Source: Emticicia sp031378345 (lineage in GTDB: Bacteria; Bacteroidota; Bacteroidia; Cytophagales; Spirosomataceae). Taken from it: a stretch of DNA of 64,000 nt. Position 1 is the first letter of the stretch; every line of letters starts with the position of its first letter. Below, piece after piece: positions 25,207 to 33,034 of the stretch. The notes beneath the pieces are model-generated. The model was not told the origin of the DNA. It searched no databases and was given only the letters and a program-made list of their open reading frames with translations. The translations under genes were made by a program, and so were the position numbers. The DNA lies in contig JANNDY010000132.1 in the NCBI GenBank assembly GCA_031378345.1, forward strand, positions 1-64,000, given 5' to 3'.

Positions 25207-28020
25207 TCAATTATAGCTCAAACTGATGTAGTAAAGTCCGCCAATATTTGCCAAACCGTAGCCTTGTGAGTAATAATTATTCAGAATATTTGAGCCACCA
25301 ACCTTGAGTTTGAGTTTTTTAGGAAGTTTATACGAAACTGCCGCATCAAGCGTATTCCAAGCAGGAAGCATGATGTCGCCTTGCGTGTTTCCTTGTTCTA
25401 CCCACATTTCTGATGTCCAACGATAGTTAATACTGAAACCGATTTTGTCTGTAACTTTAGGGTTGCTAAAAGTAATGTTGAATCTATCTTCTGGTGAAAT
25501 AAAGAAGTTACGACCAACGGCAGCAACCACAGGGTCAGACATTTTGCGTTTAACGATTTCATCTCCAAAACCATCTTTGCGTATTACGCCAAAATTATCC
25601 TTCAAAGTAATTGTTCCGATTTGCTTGGCGTAGTTAAAGCCAATATTATAGCCTTTTCCAAGTGCATATTCGAGTCCTAAACCATAACCATTTACAAAAA
25701 TTTCATTAAAATTATTAAAATTTGCTTGATAAACCGTTGTCGAAGAGCCAGTTTTTAAGCCATCAACTTGACCAGTTTTTGATTGCAAAACATTTTGGGC
25801 TGCAATAAAATCATTATAAGTACTTTGGTAATAAAAAGCATCTACAAAAAACTTATTTTTGATTAATGCTTTGTAGCCAACTTCCCATGTTTTGATTTTT
25901 TCGGTTGTAAAAGCGTCAGGATTTGCCTCATATTTCACTAAATCTGCGGTATTGCCCGAAGAACGGTATTTCAAGACAGAAGCCTCATAATAGCCTTGAT
26001 TTGTAAGTAATTGAGCAGATTCTACTGCCGTGCGTGAGCCACCCACTTCTGCCGAACCGATGCCATCGGAAAGCAATTGGTTAGGTGAAGGATTACGGAA
26101 TGCCGATTGCCAAGATGCACGAATGTTATGCTCGCCCCAAGTGAAAACTCCTGAAATACGAGGCGTAAGTCCACCTTTAAAGAATTGATTTTTGTCATAA
26201 CGAACAGCCACCGTTGGCTTGAATGTCATTTTATCATTGATTTTTAGTTTTGGAGAAGCCTGCAAATACCAACCGATTTCGTTCATCGTAAACTCGTTTC
26301 CTTTTCCATCTCTCGGAAACACCGTGCCTTCTGTCAATAAATTATATTTTCTGAAACTTGCTCCAGTAACTACTTCAAGCATTTCAGGTAGTATTTTCTT
26401 GAAATTATACATTCCTTCGGCATGATACATTCCCGAATTATCTAATAATCTTACACCGTTAACACCTAAACCGGTGGCAACATTTGAGTTGGTCGAAATA
26501 AGTTTATCAAATGACGATTGAAAAGCAGCAGTTCCTGGCATAGGTTTGCCTGCATCAGCAGCATTTCGTGCTGCCTGAAAATCACCTGTAAATGCTTTGT
26601 TGAAATCGGTTGCCCATGCCGCTGTTGGTTTCCAAATTTGCAAAATACGAGCAGCCAAATTGCCCAAACTAAATCCTTCGGCTTCTTGCGAAGTATTATA
26701 TCCACGAACAAAAAACTCATCGCCACGAATTTCAAACTTAAACTGATTTCTTTTGTATTTTGGGAAATACTCACGCAAGCCAGCAGTACGAATCAAATTT
26801 CCAGTACCATAATACCAGCCTAAACTCGCCTCAATTTTGTCGGTCAATTTATAATGCAAAGCGGCATTGGCACGATAACTAAATATTTTTCCATTATCGC
26901 CTGTAAGGTCAATTTCTTTGTAACCCGTACGTGTTACAGTTTTGCCAACCAACCCAGCATTTGTAGTATTTGCTGCCGAAAAGTTGAATGAACCACCATT
27001 AGTAATGTCATCTCCATAAATATTCAAAGCATCAAATTGAGAGTTTGTTGCAGGGTTATTGTTTGGAATATAGCCAATACCTACGGTTTTTGTGGCTGCA
27101 TCTGTAACAAAAAATCCAGCACGGCTACGAGTCGAACGGTCAGAATAATCATCTGCAATGAAATCTGTACCATTTATTGCTTGAAAATTAACTTTGAAAG
27201 CCAATTTACTACCAACTTGTTTGGCATAACGCAAGGCAACATCAGTATATGGCGAAGCATTCATGTCTGTTTTTCCAACATTATTTACGCCAGCTTTCAA
27301 TTGAGCCGAAAGTCCTTGGTACTCAAAAGGTGATTTGGTTTTTGTAAGCATAATACCTTGCAAAGCATCAGGTCCATAAAGTGCCGACGATGCTCCTGGC
27401 AAAATCTCGATACTTTCGATGTCAATGTCTGAAACACCAGCAACATTACCAAAACCAAAGCCAAGTCCAGGCGAACGATTGTCCATTCCGTCGGTTAGTT
27501 GCACAAATCGGTTGTTATTATTTGCCCCAAAACCACGCATGTTGACCGAACGGAAAATCATGTTTTGAGAAAGCAAATCAACGCCTTTAAGGCTTTGTAA
27601 AGCTCCATAAACATCTGCCGAAGCCGATTGTTGGATTTTACGAATGTCTAATTTTTCGACACTAACCGCAGATTTTGTAAGCGATTCCTCCACACGGTTT
27701 CCAGTGATAGTAATTTCTGAAAGTGAACCGATGTCTTCAGTCAATTTTACATTTACAGTTGCATCTTTCGCTTCTATTTCTACAAGTTTGTAGCCAACAG
27801 CACTAATTCTCAATGTTACGGGCAAAGATTTTGTTTTGAGATTAAAGTTTCCTTTGGCATCGGCCAATGCACCAGCAATTGTTCCTTTGATAGTGATACT
27901 TGCCCCAACAATGGGTTCATTTGAAGCGGCATCTGTTACAGAGCCAGTAATAGTCGTTTGTGCAAAAGCATAAACAGATAAAATAATACCTAATAAGGTA
28001 AGTAGAGGTTTTTTCAACAT
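25207..28020 (-). CDS. TonB-dependent receptor with carboxypeptidase-like N-terminal domain
   Basis: Outer-membrane active transporter of 937 residues. A signal peptide (ending YAFAQ) precedes a carboxypeptidase-regulatory-like domain (TGSVTDAASNEPIVGASI), a plug with ITGNRVEESLTKSAVSVEKL and GASSALYGPDALQG, and a beta-barrel ending in GLYYISLSYN. It lacks the SusC signature and has no SusD neighbour, so it is an ordinary TonB receptor. It is transcribed divergently from a LysR regulator that leads a sulfite/sulfonate gene set, which suggests it imports a sulfonate or other organosulfur compound (inference). A clear paralogue is encoded at 39262-41901. Confidence 0.93.
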   Translation of the reverse strand: MLKKPLLTLLGIILSVYAFAQTTITGSVTDAASNEPIVGASITIKGTIAGALADAKGNFNLKTKSLPVTLRISAVGYKLVEIEAKDATVNVKLTEDIGSLSEITITGNRVEESLTKSAVSVEKLDIRKIQQSASADVYGALQSLKGVDLLSQNMIFRSVNMRGFGANNNNRFVQLTDGMDNRSPGLGFGFGNVAGVSDIDIESIEILPGASSALYGPDALQGIMLTKTKSPFEYQGLSAQLKAGVNNVGKTDMNASPYTDVALRYAKQVGSKLAFKVNFQAINGTDFIADDYSDRSTRSRAGFFVTDAATKTVGIGYIPNNNPATNSQFDALNIYGDDITNGGSFNFSAANTTNAGLVGKTVTRTGYKEIDLTGDNGKIFSYRANAALHYKLTDKIEASLGWYYGTGNLIRTAGLREYFPKYKRNQFKFEIRGDEFFVRGYNTSQEAEGFSLGNLAARILQIWKPTAAWATDFNKAFTGDFQAARNAADAGKPMPGTAAFQSSFDKLISTNSNVATGLGVNGVRLLDNSGMYHAEGMYNFKKILPEMLEVVTGASFRKYNLLTEGTVFPRDGKGNEFTMNEIGWYLQASPKLKINDKMTFKPTVAVRYDKNQFFKGGLTPRISGVFTWGEHNIRASWQSAFRNPSPNQLLSDGIGSAEVGGSRTAVESAQLLTNQGYYEASVLKYRSSGNTADLVKYEANPDAFTTEKIKTWEVGYKALIKNKFFVDAFYYQSTYNDFIAAQNVLQSKTGQVDGLKTGSSTTVYQANFNNFNEIFVNGYGLGLEYALGKGYNIGFNYAKQIGTITLKDNFGVIRKDGFGDEIVKRKMSDPVVAAVGRNFFISPEDRFNITFSNPKVTDKIGFSINYRWTSEMWVEQGNTQGDIMLPAWNTLDAAVSYKLPKKLKLKVGGSNILNNYYSQGYGLANIGGLYYISLSYN

Positions 28021-28329
28021 AGGTCTGAGAAAATTTAGGTTAGTTTGTGATTATTTTGCAAAGGTCGGAAAATAGAATTAAACAAAGAAAACTTTATACA
28101 AAAAAAATATTTATAAATTTATTTTGAAAGACATAATTATTTATTGATTATTACAAAAAGTTATAATAAAATTGAAAAATCACCCTTTTTGCATTTTATT
28201 TGTAAAATAATCAGTTTTGCCCAATTTTTTGTTTGTCAAAAATATATTAACATATTCAGTATATAGATTTAATAGTATTTATAGACTATTTAAGCAAAAA
28301 AACCTATTATTTTTATAAAAAAGCAGCCA
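28021..28329. promoter_or_regulatory. Divergent TonB receptor / LysR control region
   Basis: About 310 bases, strongly A+T-rich, with starts on both sides. Near the LysR start there are T-n11-A-type dyads such as ATAGACTATTTAAGCAAAAAAACCTAT-like sequence (28281-28310 region) that would suit a LysR-type binding site, but nothing decisive. No gene is visible. Confidence 0.35.
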
Positions 28330-29226
28330 ATGGAAGATTTCAGACTAAAAGTTTTTTATGCAGTTGGAAAAAACCAGAGCTTCACAAAAGCGGCTGCCGA
28401 ATTGTTTATTACACAACCTGCTATCACCAAACATGTAAAACTTTTGGAGGAAGATTTGGGTGTGAGGTTGTTTGAGCGAAAAGGAAGTTTTATAGAATTG
28501 ACAATTGCTGGTGAAGTCTTATTTCGCTATGCAGGAGAAATTTTTCAGCTTTACCAAGAAGCACTTTTTGAGTTAGGAACACTCAAAAATCAACATCAAG
28601 GTAGCCTACGATTAGGGGCAAGTACAACAATTGCCCAATATTTAATTTCGCCAGTTTTAGCATCCTTTCATGAAAAATTTCCTAAAATTGAATTGAGTCT
28701 TCTTAACGGAAATACCGAAACGATAGTCAATGCTGTTCTTTCAAAAAAGATTGATTTGGGTATTGTAGAAGGCAAAAAGCATCATTCTGGCTTAAAATAC
28801 ATTGATTTTATGGAAGATGAACTCGTGGCAGTTGTTCATTCTAAAAGCCGTTTTGCTAAAAAAACTGAAATTGAATTAGAGGATTTATCCAATATTCCAT
28901 TGGTGATGCGAGAGCGTGGTTCGGGTACTTTGGAGGTGATAGAAAGTTCATTAAAAGACAAAGGCATCAAACTTTCGAGCTTGCCGATTGTGATGCACTT
29001 GGGTAGCACCGAAAGTATAAAATCGTTTTTAGAACATTCTCACGCTCTTTCATTTTTTTCAATTCGTGCCATAGAAAAAGAAGTAAAACAAGGCGAATTG
29101 AAAATTCTTGCCATCAATGATTTCAAAATTTTGAGAAGATTTTCGTTCGTAAATCTTCATGGGCAACAAGATAGTTTATCAACAACTTTTATCCGCTTTG
29201 CCAATAGGCACTATAACCAAAAGTAA
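28330..29226 (+). CDS. LysR-family transcriptional regulator (CysB/YeiE-like context)
   Basis: A 298-residue LTTR. The winged helix-turn-helix occupies residues 1-62 (FRLKVFYAVGKNQSFTKAAA then LFITQPAITKHVKLLEEDLG), and the effector-binding periplasmic-binding-like domain spans about 90-295. It is divergent from a TonB receptor and sits 57 nt upstream of a YeiH-family gene. LysR next to YeiH is a known arrangement (yeiE-yeiH in enterobacteria). With the downstream sulfite oxidase and SsuD-like genes, the effector is plausibly sulfite or an organosulfur compound (inference). Confidence 0.93.
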   Translation: MEDFRLKVFYAVGKNQSFTKAAAELFITQPAITKHVKLLEEDLGVRLFERKGSFIELTIAGEVLFRYAGEIFQLYQEALFELGTLKNQHQGSLRLGASTTIAQYLISPVLASFHEKFPKIELSLLNGNTETIVNAVLSKKIDLGIVEGKKHHSGLKYIDFMEDELVAVVHSKSRFAKKTEIELEDLSNIPLVMRERGSGTLEVIESSLKDKGIKLSSLPIVMHLGSTESIKSFLEHSHALSFFSIRAIEKEVKQGELKILAINDFKILRRFSFVNLHGQQDSLSTTFIRFANRHYNQK

Positions 29227-29246
29227 TTATCAATAAAAAAACACCA

Positions 29247-29278
29247 TTTGTTTGCCCACTTGTGAAGGTCTAATTTTG
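29247..29278 (+). promoter_or_regulatory. Consensus promoter before the YeiH-type gene
   Basis: TTTG (29247-29250), exactly 20 nt, then TAATTTTG (29271-29278), a textbook Bacteroidota -33/-7 pair. Only five bases separate the -7 box from the ATG at 29284, so the transcript would be leaderless or nearly so unless translation begins downstream. Confidence 0.65.
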
Positions 29279-29283
29279 ACCTT

Positions 29284-30210
29284 ATGAAAAAACAACTATT
29301 TGTATTTTTTATATTGGCGATATTGTGTTGCATACCACAATTAATCAACTCTTCTTGGGCATTATTAATCGGCTTAGTTTATGCACTTGTTTTTGGAAAT
29401 TCGTTCAAAGAAAAAACCAATCAATGGGGTGGATATTTGCTCAAAACGTCGGTCATTGGTTTGGGCTTTGGCATCAATATCGGTGTTTTATTAAAAGCAG
29501 GTAAAGAAAATATTGGTAGCACAGCGTTTTTTGTAATTGTAGTTTTAGGACTTGGCTATTTATTTGGGAAATTATTAAAAATAGATAAAAAAATATCGTT
29601 GCTTATTTCGGCTGGCACAGCAATATGTGGCGGAAGTGCAATTGCAGCTGTAGGTTCTGTCATCAAAGCAGACTCAAATCAGTTATCGGTTTCAACAGGC
29701 GTAGTTTTTTTATTAAATGCAGTAGCACTTTTTACTTTTCCAACAATCGGACATTGGTTGGGACTTTCGCAAATGCAATTTGGCACTTGGGCAGCTATCG
29801 CAATTCATGACATGAGTTCGGTAGTGGGTGCAGCCTCAAAATATGGAGATTCTGCATTGAATATTGCATCAATTACCAAAATGTTGCGGGTTTTGTGGAT
29901 AATCCCGATTTCACTCGGTTTGGTTTTGGGCTTTGCTCAAAACCGTGAATCTTTCAAAATACCCACTTTTATTATCGGTTTTGTGGCAGCTTCTTGCGTT
30001 TATAGTAGTTTGCCAGCTTATCAAAGCCTTTATCAAGTTCTTTATGTTATTTCAAAACAAGCAATGGTTGTCAGTTTATTTTTTATTGGCTCGTCTATTT
30101 CCATCGAAAACATCAAAAAAGTTGGCAAAAAAGTAGTTTTACAAGCAGTTGGGCTTTGGCTTATCATTTGTCTATTATCTTTGTATTATGTTATCCATTT
30201 TCAATCTTGA
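29284..30210 (+). CDS. yeiH: YeiH-family putative sulfate/sulfite exporter
   Basis: Polytopic inner-membrane protein of 308 residues with about nine or ten hydrophobic segments, of the UPF0324/YeiH (putative sulfate exporter, PF03601) family. Conserved features are GLGFGINIGVLLKAGKENIG and the central ISAGTAICGGSAIAAVGSVI, followed by AIHDMSSVVGAASKYGDSAL, all strongly typical. Function in the family is inferred rather than firmly established; the link to sulfur comes from neighbours. Here it heads an apparent operon with sulfite oxidase-like, cytochrome and SsuD-like genes, consistent with disposing of sulfite or sulfate released from sulfonates. Confidence 0.9.
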   Translation: MKKQLFVFFILAILCCIPQLINSSWALLIGLVYALVFGNSFKEKTNQWGGYLLKTSVIGLGFGINIGVLLKAGKENIGSTAFFVIVVLGLGYLFGKLLKIDKKISLLISAGTAICGGSAIAAVGSVIKADSNQLSVSTGVVFLLNAVALFTFPTIGHWLGLSQMQFGTWAAIAIHDMSSVVGAASKYGDSALNIASITKMLRVLWIIPISLGLVLGFAQNRESFKIPTFIIGFVAASCVYSSLPAYQSLYQVLYVISKQAMVVSLFFIGSSISIENIKKVGKKVVLQAVGLWLIICLLSLYYVIHFQS

Positions 30211-30216
30211 TTCTCT

Positions 30217-31446
30217 ATGAAAATTATCAATAATCGCCGTAGTTTTATTCAAAAAAGTGTGGTAGGACTAATTTCTGTACTTGGAAGTGAAGTTGTTTTT
30301 GCCAAAAATTTATCAAATGGAACTGAGATTTTAGGCGAAAAGGCTTTTGTAGCAGATTTGCCCGAAGGGAAAAATAAAGATTTGATGTTGCTCAATGACC
30401 GCCCTTGGAATATCGAAACACCTCCACATTTATTGGACGATAACGTTACGCCTGCCGACAAAATGTTTGTGCGAAATAACGGCAATTTGCCTGAAAATAT
30501 TGATGTAAAAAAATGGGAATTAGTCATTGAAGGAGAATCTGCAAAAACACGTAAAGTGTTCTCTATCAATGATTTAAAAACGAAATTTAAAACTTATACC
30601 TATCAACTCACGCTCGAATGTGCAGGAAATGGTCGCTATGGTTTTAGTCCACAAACATCAGGCAATCAATGGCAAGATGGAGCAGTTAGTTGTGCCGAAT
30701 GGACAGGCGTTCGCCTCCGTGATGTACTGGAAAGTGTTGGTATAAAACCCGATGCCGTTTATATTGGTTACTACGGGAAAGACATTCATTTGAGTGGCGA
30801 TGCCACAAAATCACCGATTTCGAGAGGTGTGCCAATGAAAAAAGCCCTCGAAGACGAAACGCTTTTGGCTTGGGCAATGAATGGAAAAGAACTTCCGCTT
30901 CAACATGGCTTTCCATTGCGATTGGTTATTGGAGGTTGGCCAGCTTCGGTTTCGGGCAAATGGCTCAGTAAAATTGCTATCAGAAACAAAATTCATGATG
31001 GTGAAAAAATGTCAGGGCATAGCTATCGAGTGCCAATGTTTCCTGTGGAGGCAGGTGCGACAATTCCAGACAATGATTTGAAAATCATTGAGTCAATGCC
31101 TGTAAAATCGGTCATTACTTTTCCAAAAACAGGAGCAATTATTGAAGAAAAACAAGTTCTTGATATTAGAGGACACGCTTGGGCGGGAGATTTTGAGGTT
31201 GCCGAAATGAATATTTCGATAGATTTTGGAGCTACCTGGCAAAAATGTGAGTTATTGAAACCCAAAAACAGATTAGCTTGGCAGCATTGGTCTGCAAAAA
31301 TTAGTTTTCCAAGAAAAGGTTATTATGAAGTTTGGGCAAAGGCAACTGATGCACAAGGTAGCTCTCAACCAATGGTTATTCCAGCGTGGAATCCAGGAGG
31401 TTATCTCAATAATTCTTGCCACAGAATCGCAGTAAAAATAGCATAA
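30217..31446 (+). CDS. SorA-like molybdopterin sulfite oxidase
   Basis: A 409-residue protein with a Tat-type start (NRRSFIQKSVVG), hence exported folded with its molybdenum cofactor. The oxidoreductase molybdopterin-binding domain (about 80-270) includes FVRNNGN (83-90) and LECAGNGR (133-140), whose C135 should ligate Mo. The C-terminal Mo-co dimerisation domain follows, with IDFGATWQKCEL. Expected reaction: sulfite + H2O to sulfate + 2 electrons, in the periplasm. It begins 6 nt after the YeiH gene and the next gene encodes a c-type cytochrome, matching the SorA-SorB pairing. Relatives act on other substrates, so sulfite is inferred from context. Confidence 0.85.
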   Translation: MKIINNRRSFIQKSVVGLISVLGSEVVFAKNLSNGTEILGEKAFVADLPEGKNKDLMLLNDRPWNIETPPHLLDDNVTPADKMFVRNNGNLPENIDVKKWELVIEGESAKTRKVFSINDLKTKFKTYTYQLTLECAGNGRYGFSPQTSGNQWQDGAVSCAEWTGVRLRDVLESVGIKPDAVYIGYYGKDIHLSGDATKSPISRGVPMKKALEDETLLAWAMNGKELPLQHGFPLRLVIGGWPASVSGKWLSKIAIRNKIHDGEKMSGHSYRVPMFPVEAGATIPDNDLKIIESMPVKSVITFPKTGAIIEEKQVLDIRGHAWAGDFEVAEMNISIDFGATWQKCELLKPKNRLAWQHWSAKISFPRKGYYEVWAKATDAQGSSQPMVIPAWNPGGYLNNSCHRIAVKIA

Positions 31447-31456
31447 CTAACTGATT

Positions 31457-31849
31457 ATGAAACATTTACATAAAATACTAATTCTTGTTTTTGCTGCATT
31501 TTTTTCAATAAGTGCAAGTTTGAAACAAGAGAATAATTTCAAAAAACAAACCCTTGCCGACTCAACAATCGTACTTGATAAGGCAACAGGATTGATAGTT
31601 TCTCAGGGTTTAGATTTGGTAACGGCTCATTGCACGGGTTGCCATTCGAGCAAATTAATTACCCAGTTTCATACGGACCGCAAAGGTTGGCTCGAAAAAA
31701 TAAGATGGATGCAGCAAAAACAAAAATTGTGGGATTTGGGCGAAGCCGAACCAAAAATTTTGGATTATCTTGCAAAAAATTATCCAGCCACCGAAAAAGT
31801 AAATAGGCGAGCAGCACTCAAAAATATTGATTGGTATAAATTGAAATAA
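31457..31849 (+). CDS. Small c-type cytochrome (SorB-like electron acceptor)
   Basis: A 130-residue exported protein with an N-terminal signal segment (ending near ISASL) and one heme-binding motif CTGCH (59-63). M85 in WMQQK is a possible axial ligand. It lies 10 nt after the SorA-like gene and 11 nt before the SsuD-like gene. In characterised sulfite dehydrogenases a monoheme cytochrome receives the electrons; this one would pass them on to the respiratory chain. Assignment of the partner rests on gene order. Confidence 0.8.
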   Translation: MKHLHKILILVFAAFFSISASLKQENNFKKQTLADSTIVLDKATGLIVSQGLDLVTAHCTGCHSSKLITQFHTDRKGWLEKIRWMQQKQKLWDLGEAEPKILDYLAKNYPATEKVNRRAALKNIDWYKLK

Positions 31850-31860
31850 CAAATAAAAAT

Positions 31861-33030
31861 ATGATTACGGGAGAAATTCAGCAAGTAGCTATCCGAACAG
31901 AGCAAAGAGTAGTAGAAGTAGCATGGTTTGATGATTTGTGCGGAGGCGATACTGCATTTCTTGGCACGATTGACCCTTCTCGCCGAAGTAGTTTTGCTCA
32001 TTGTTCCGATATTATGACTACTGCCGATGAGTTAGGTTTTAGCAATATTTTACTGCCAACTTCTTATGTAGTTGGGCAGGAAGTTTTGCCTTTTGCATCG
32101 GCAATGGCACCACTCACCAAAAACATCAATATGCTTGCCGCCATTCGCACAGGCGAAATTCACCCACCTATGTTGGCAAGGCATTTGGCTACACTCGACC
32201 ATATTTTAGAAGGACGTTTAACCGTAAACATCATTAATTCTGACCTTCCCGGCTTGAAAGAAGACCACGAAATGCGTTATAAGCGTTGTGGAGAAGTAAT
32301 TGAAATTTTAAAACAAGCTTGGACGCAAGATAGAATTAATTTTCAGGGAGAATATTATCAATTTGATATGAATGCCGACCCTGTGAAACCGTACCAACAA
32401 AATGGCGGACCATTGCTTTATTTTGGAGGAATTTCGCCAGGTTCAAAAGATGTATGTGCCAAATATTGCGATGTGTTTTTGATGTGGCCCGAACCCGAAG
32501 AAAGTATTTATGCCACCATGCAAGACATGAGCAAACGTGCAGCGGATTATGGCAGAACGATAGATTTTGGAATGCGTTTGCACGTAATTGTGCGAGAAAC
32601 CGAAGAAGAAGCAAAGGCTTATACCAAGCAATTAATGTCGAAATTTGATGCAGAATTGGCAATAAAGCTCAAAAATCGCACGCAAGATTCAAAATCGGCA
32701 GGAGTTTTACGCCAAGATGAATTTCGTGAAAAAGCCGATGAAGACGACTTTGTAGAGCCAATGCTTTGGACAGGAATCGGACGAGCAAGGTCGGGTTGTG
32801 GCGGAGCGATTGTTGGTACGCCCGAACAAATCATCGAAAAAATGAATCGTTATATGGATATGGGTGTGCGTGCGTTTATTCTTTCGGGCTACCCACTCAA
32901 AGAAGAATGTGAGCTTTTCGGAAAAATGGTTTTACCACATCTCAATAACGTTAAATTATCGGTTTTGCAAGGAAGAACACCATCAGAAACTCCCGAAACG
33001 CCTTTGACTTATCGGGAGTTAAAGTTATAA
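31861..33030 (+). CDS. SsuD-like flavin-dependent (LLM class) monooxygenase
   Basis: A 389-residue luciferase-like TIM barrel closest in style to alkanesulfonate monooxygenase, which uses FMNH2 and O2 to turn a sulfonate into an aldehyde plus sulfite. Family landmarks are ADELGFSNILLPT, ARHLATLDHILEGRLTVNII, YFGGISPGSKDVCAKYCDVF and LWTGIGRARSGCGGAIVGTP. No flavin reductase gene is adjacent, so FMNH2 must come from elsewhere. It is the last gene of the LysR-YeiH-SorA-cytochrome series and would make the sulfite that the previous genes process. Other LLM substrates such as sulfones are possible. Confidence 0.85.
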   Translation: MITGEIQQVAIRTEQRVVEVAWFDDLCGGDTAFLGTIDPSRRSSFAHCSDIMTTADELGFSNILLPTSYVVGQEVLPFASAMAPLTKNINMLAAIRTGEIHPPMLARHLATLDHILEGRLTVNIINSDLPGLKEDHEMRYKRCGEVIEILKQAWTQDRINFQGEYYQFDMNADPVKPYQQNGGPLLYFGGISPGSKDVCAKYCDVFLMWPEPEESIYATMQDMSKRAADYGRTIDFGMRLHVIVRETEEEAKAYTKQLMSKFDAELAIKLKNRTQDSKSAGVLRQDEFREKADEDDFVEPMLWTGIGRARSGCGGAIVGTPEQIIEKMNRYMDMGVRAFILSGYPLKEECELFGKMVLPHLNNVKLSVLQGRTPSETPETPLTYRELKL

Positions 33031-33034
33031 TAAC

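Noticed and set aside
25107..28020. A separate effector partner gene (TIR, SIR2, nuclease) beside the argonaute
   Set aside because: Neighbours are a TonB receptor and sugar-metabolism genes; none looks like a defence effector. The AlbA_2 domain within the fusion is the only candidate.
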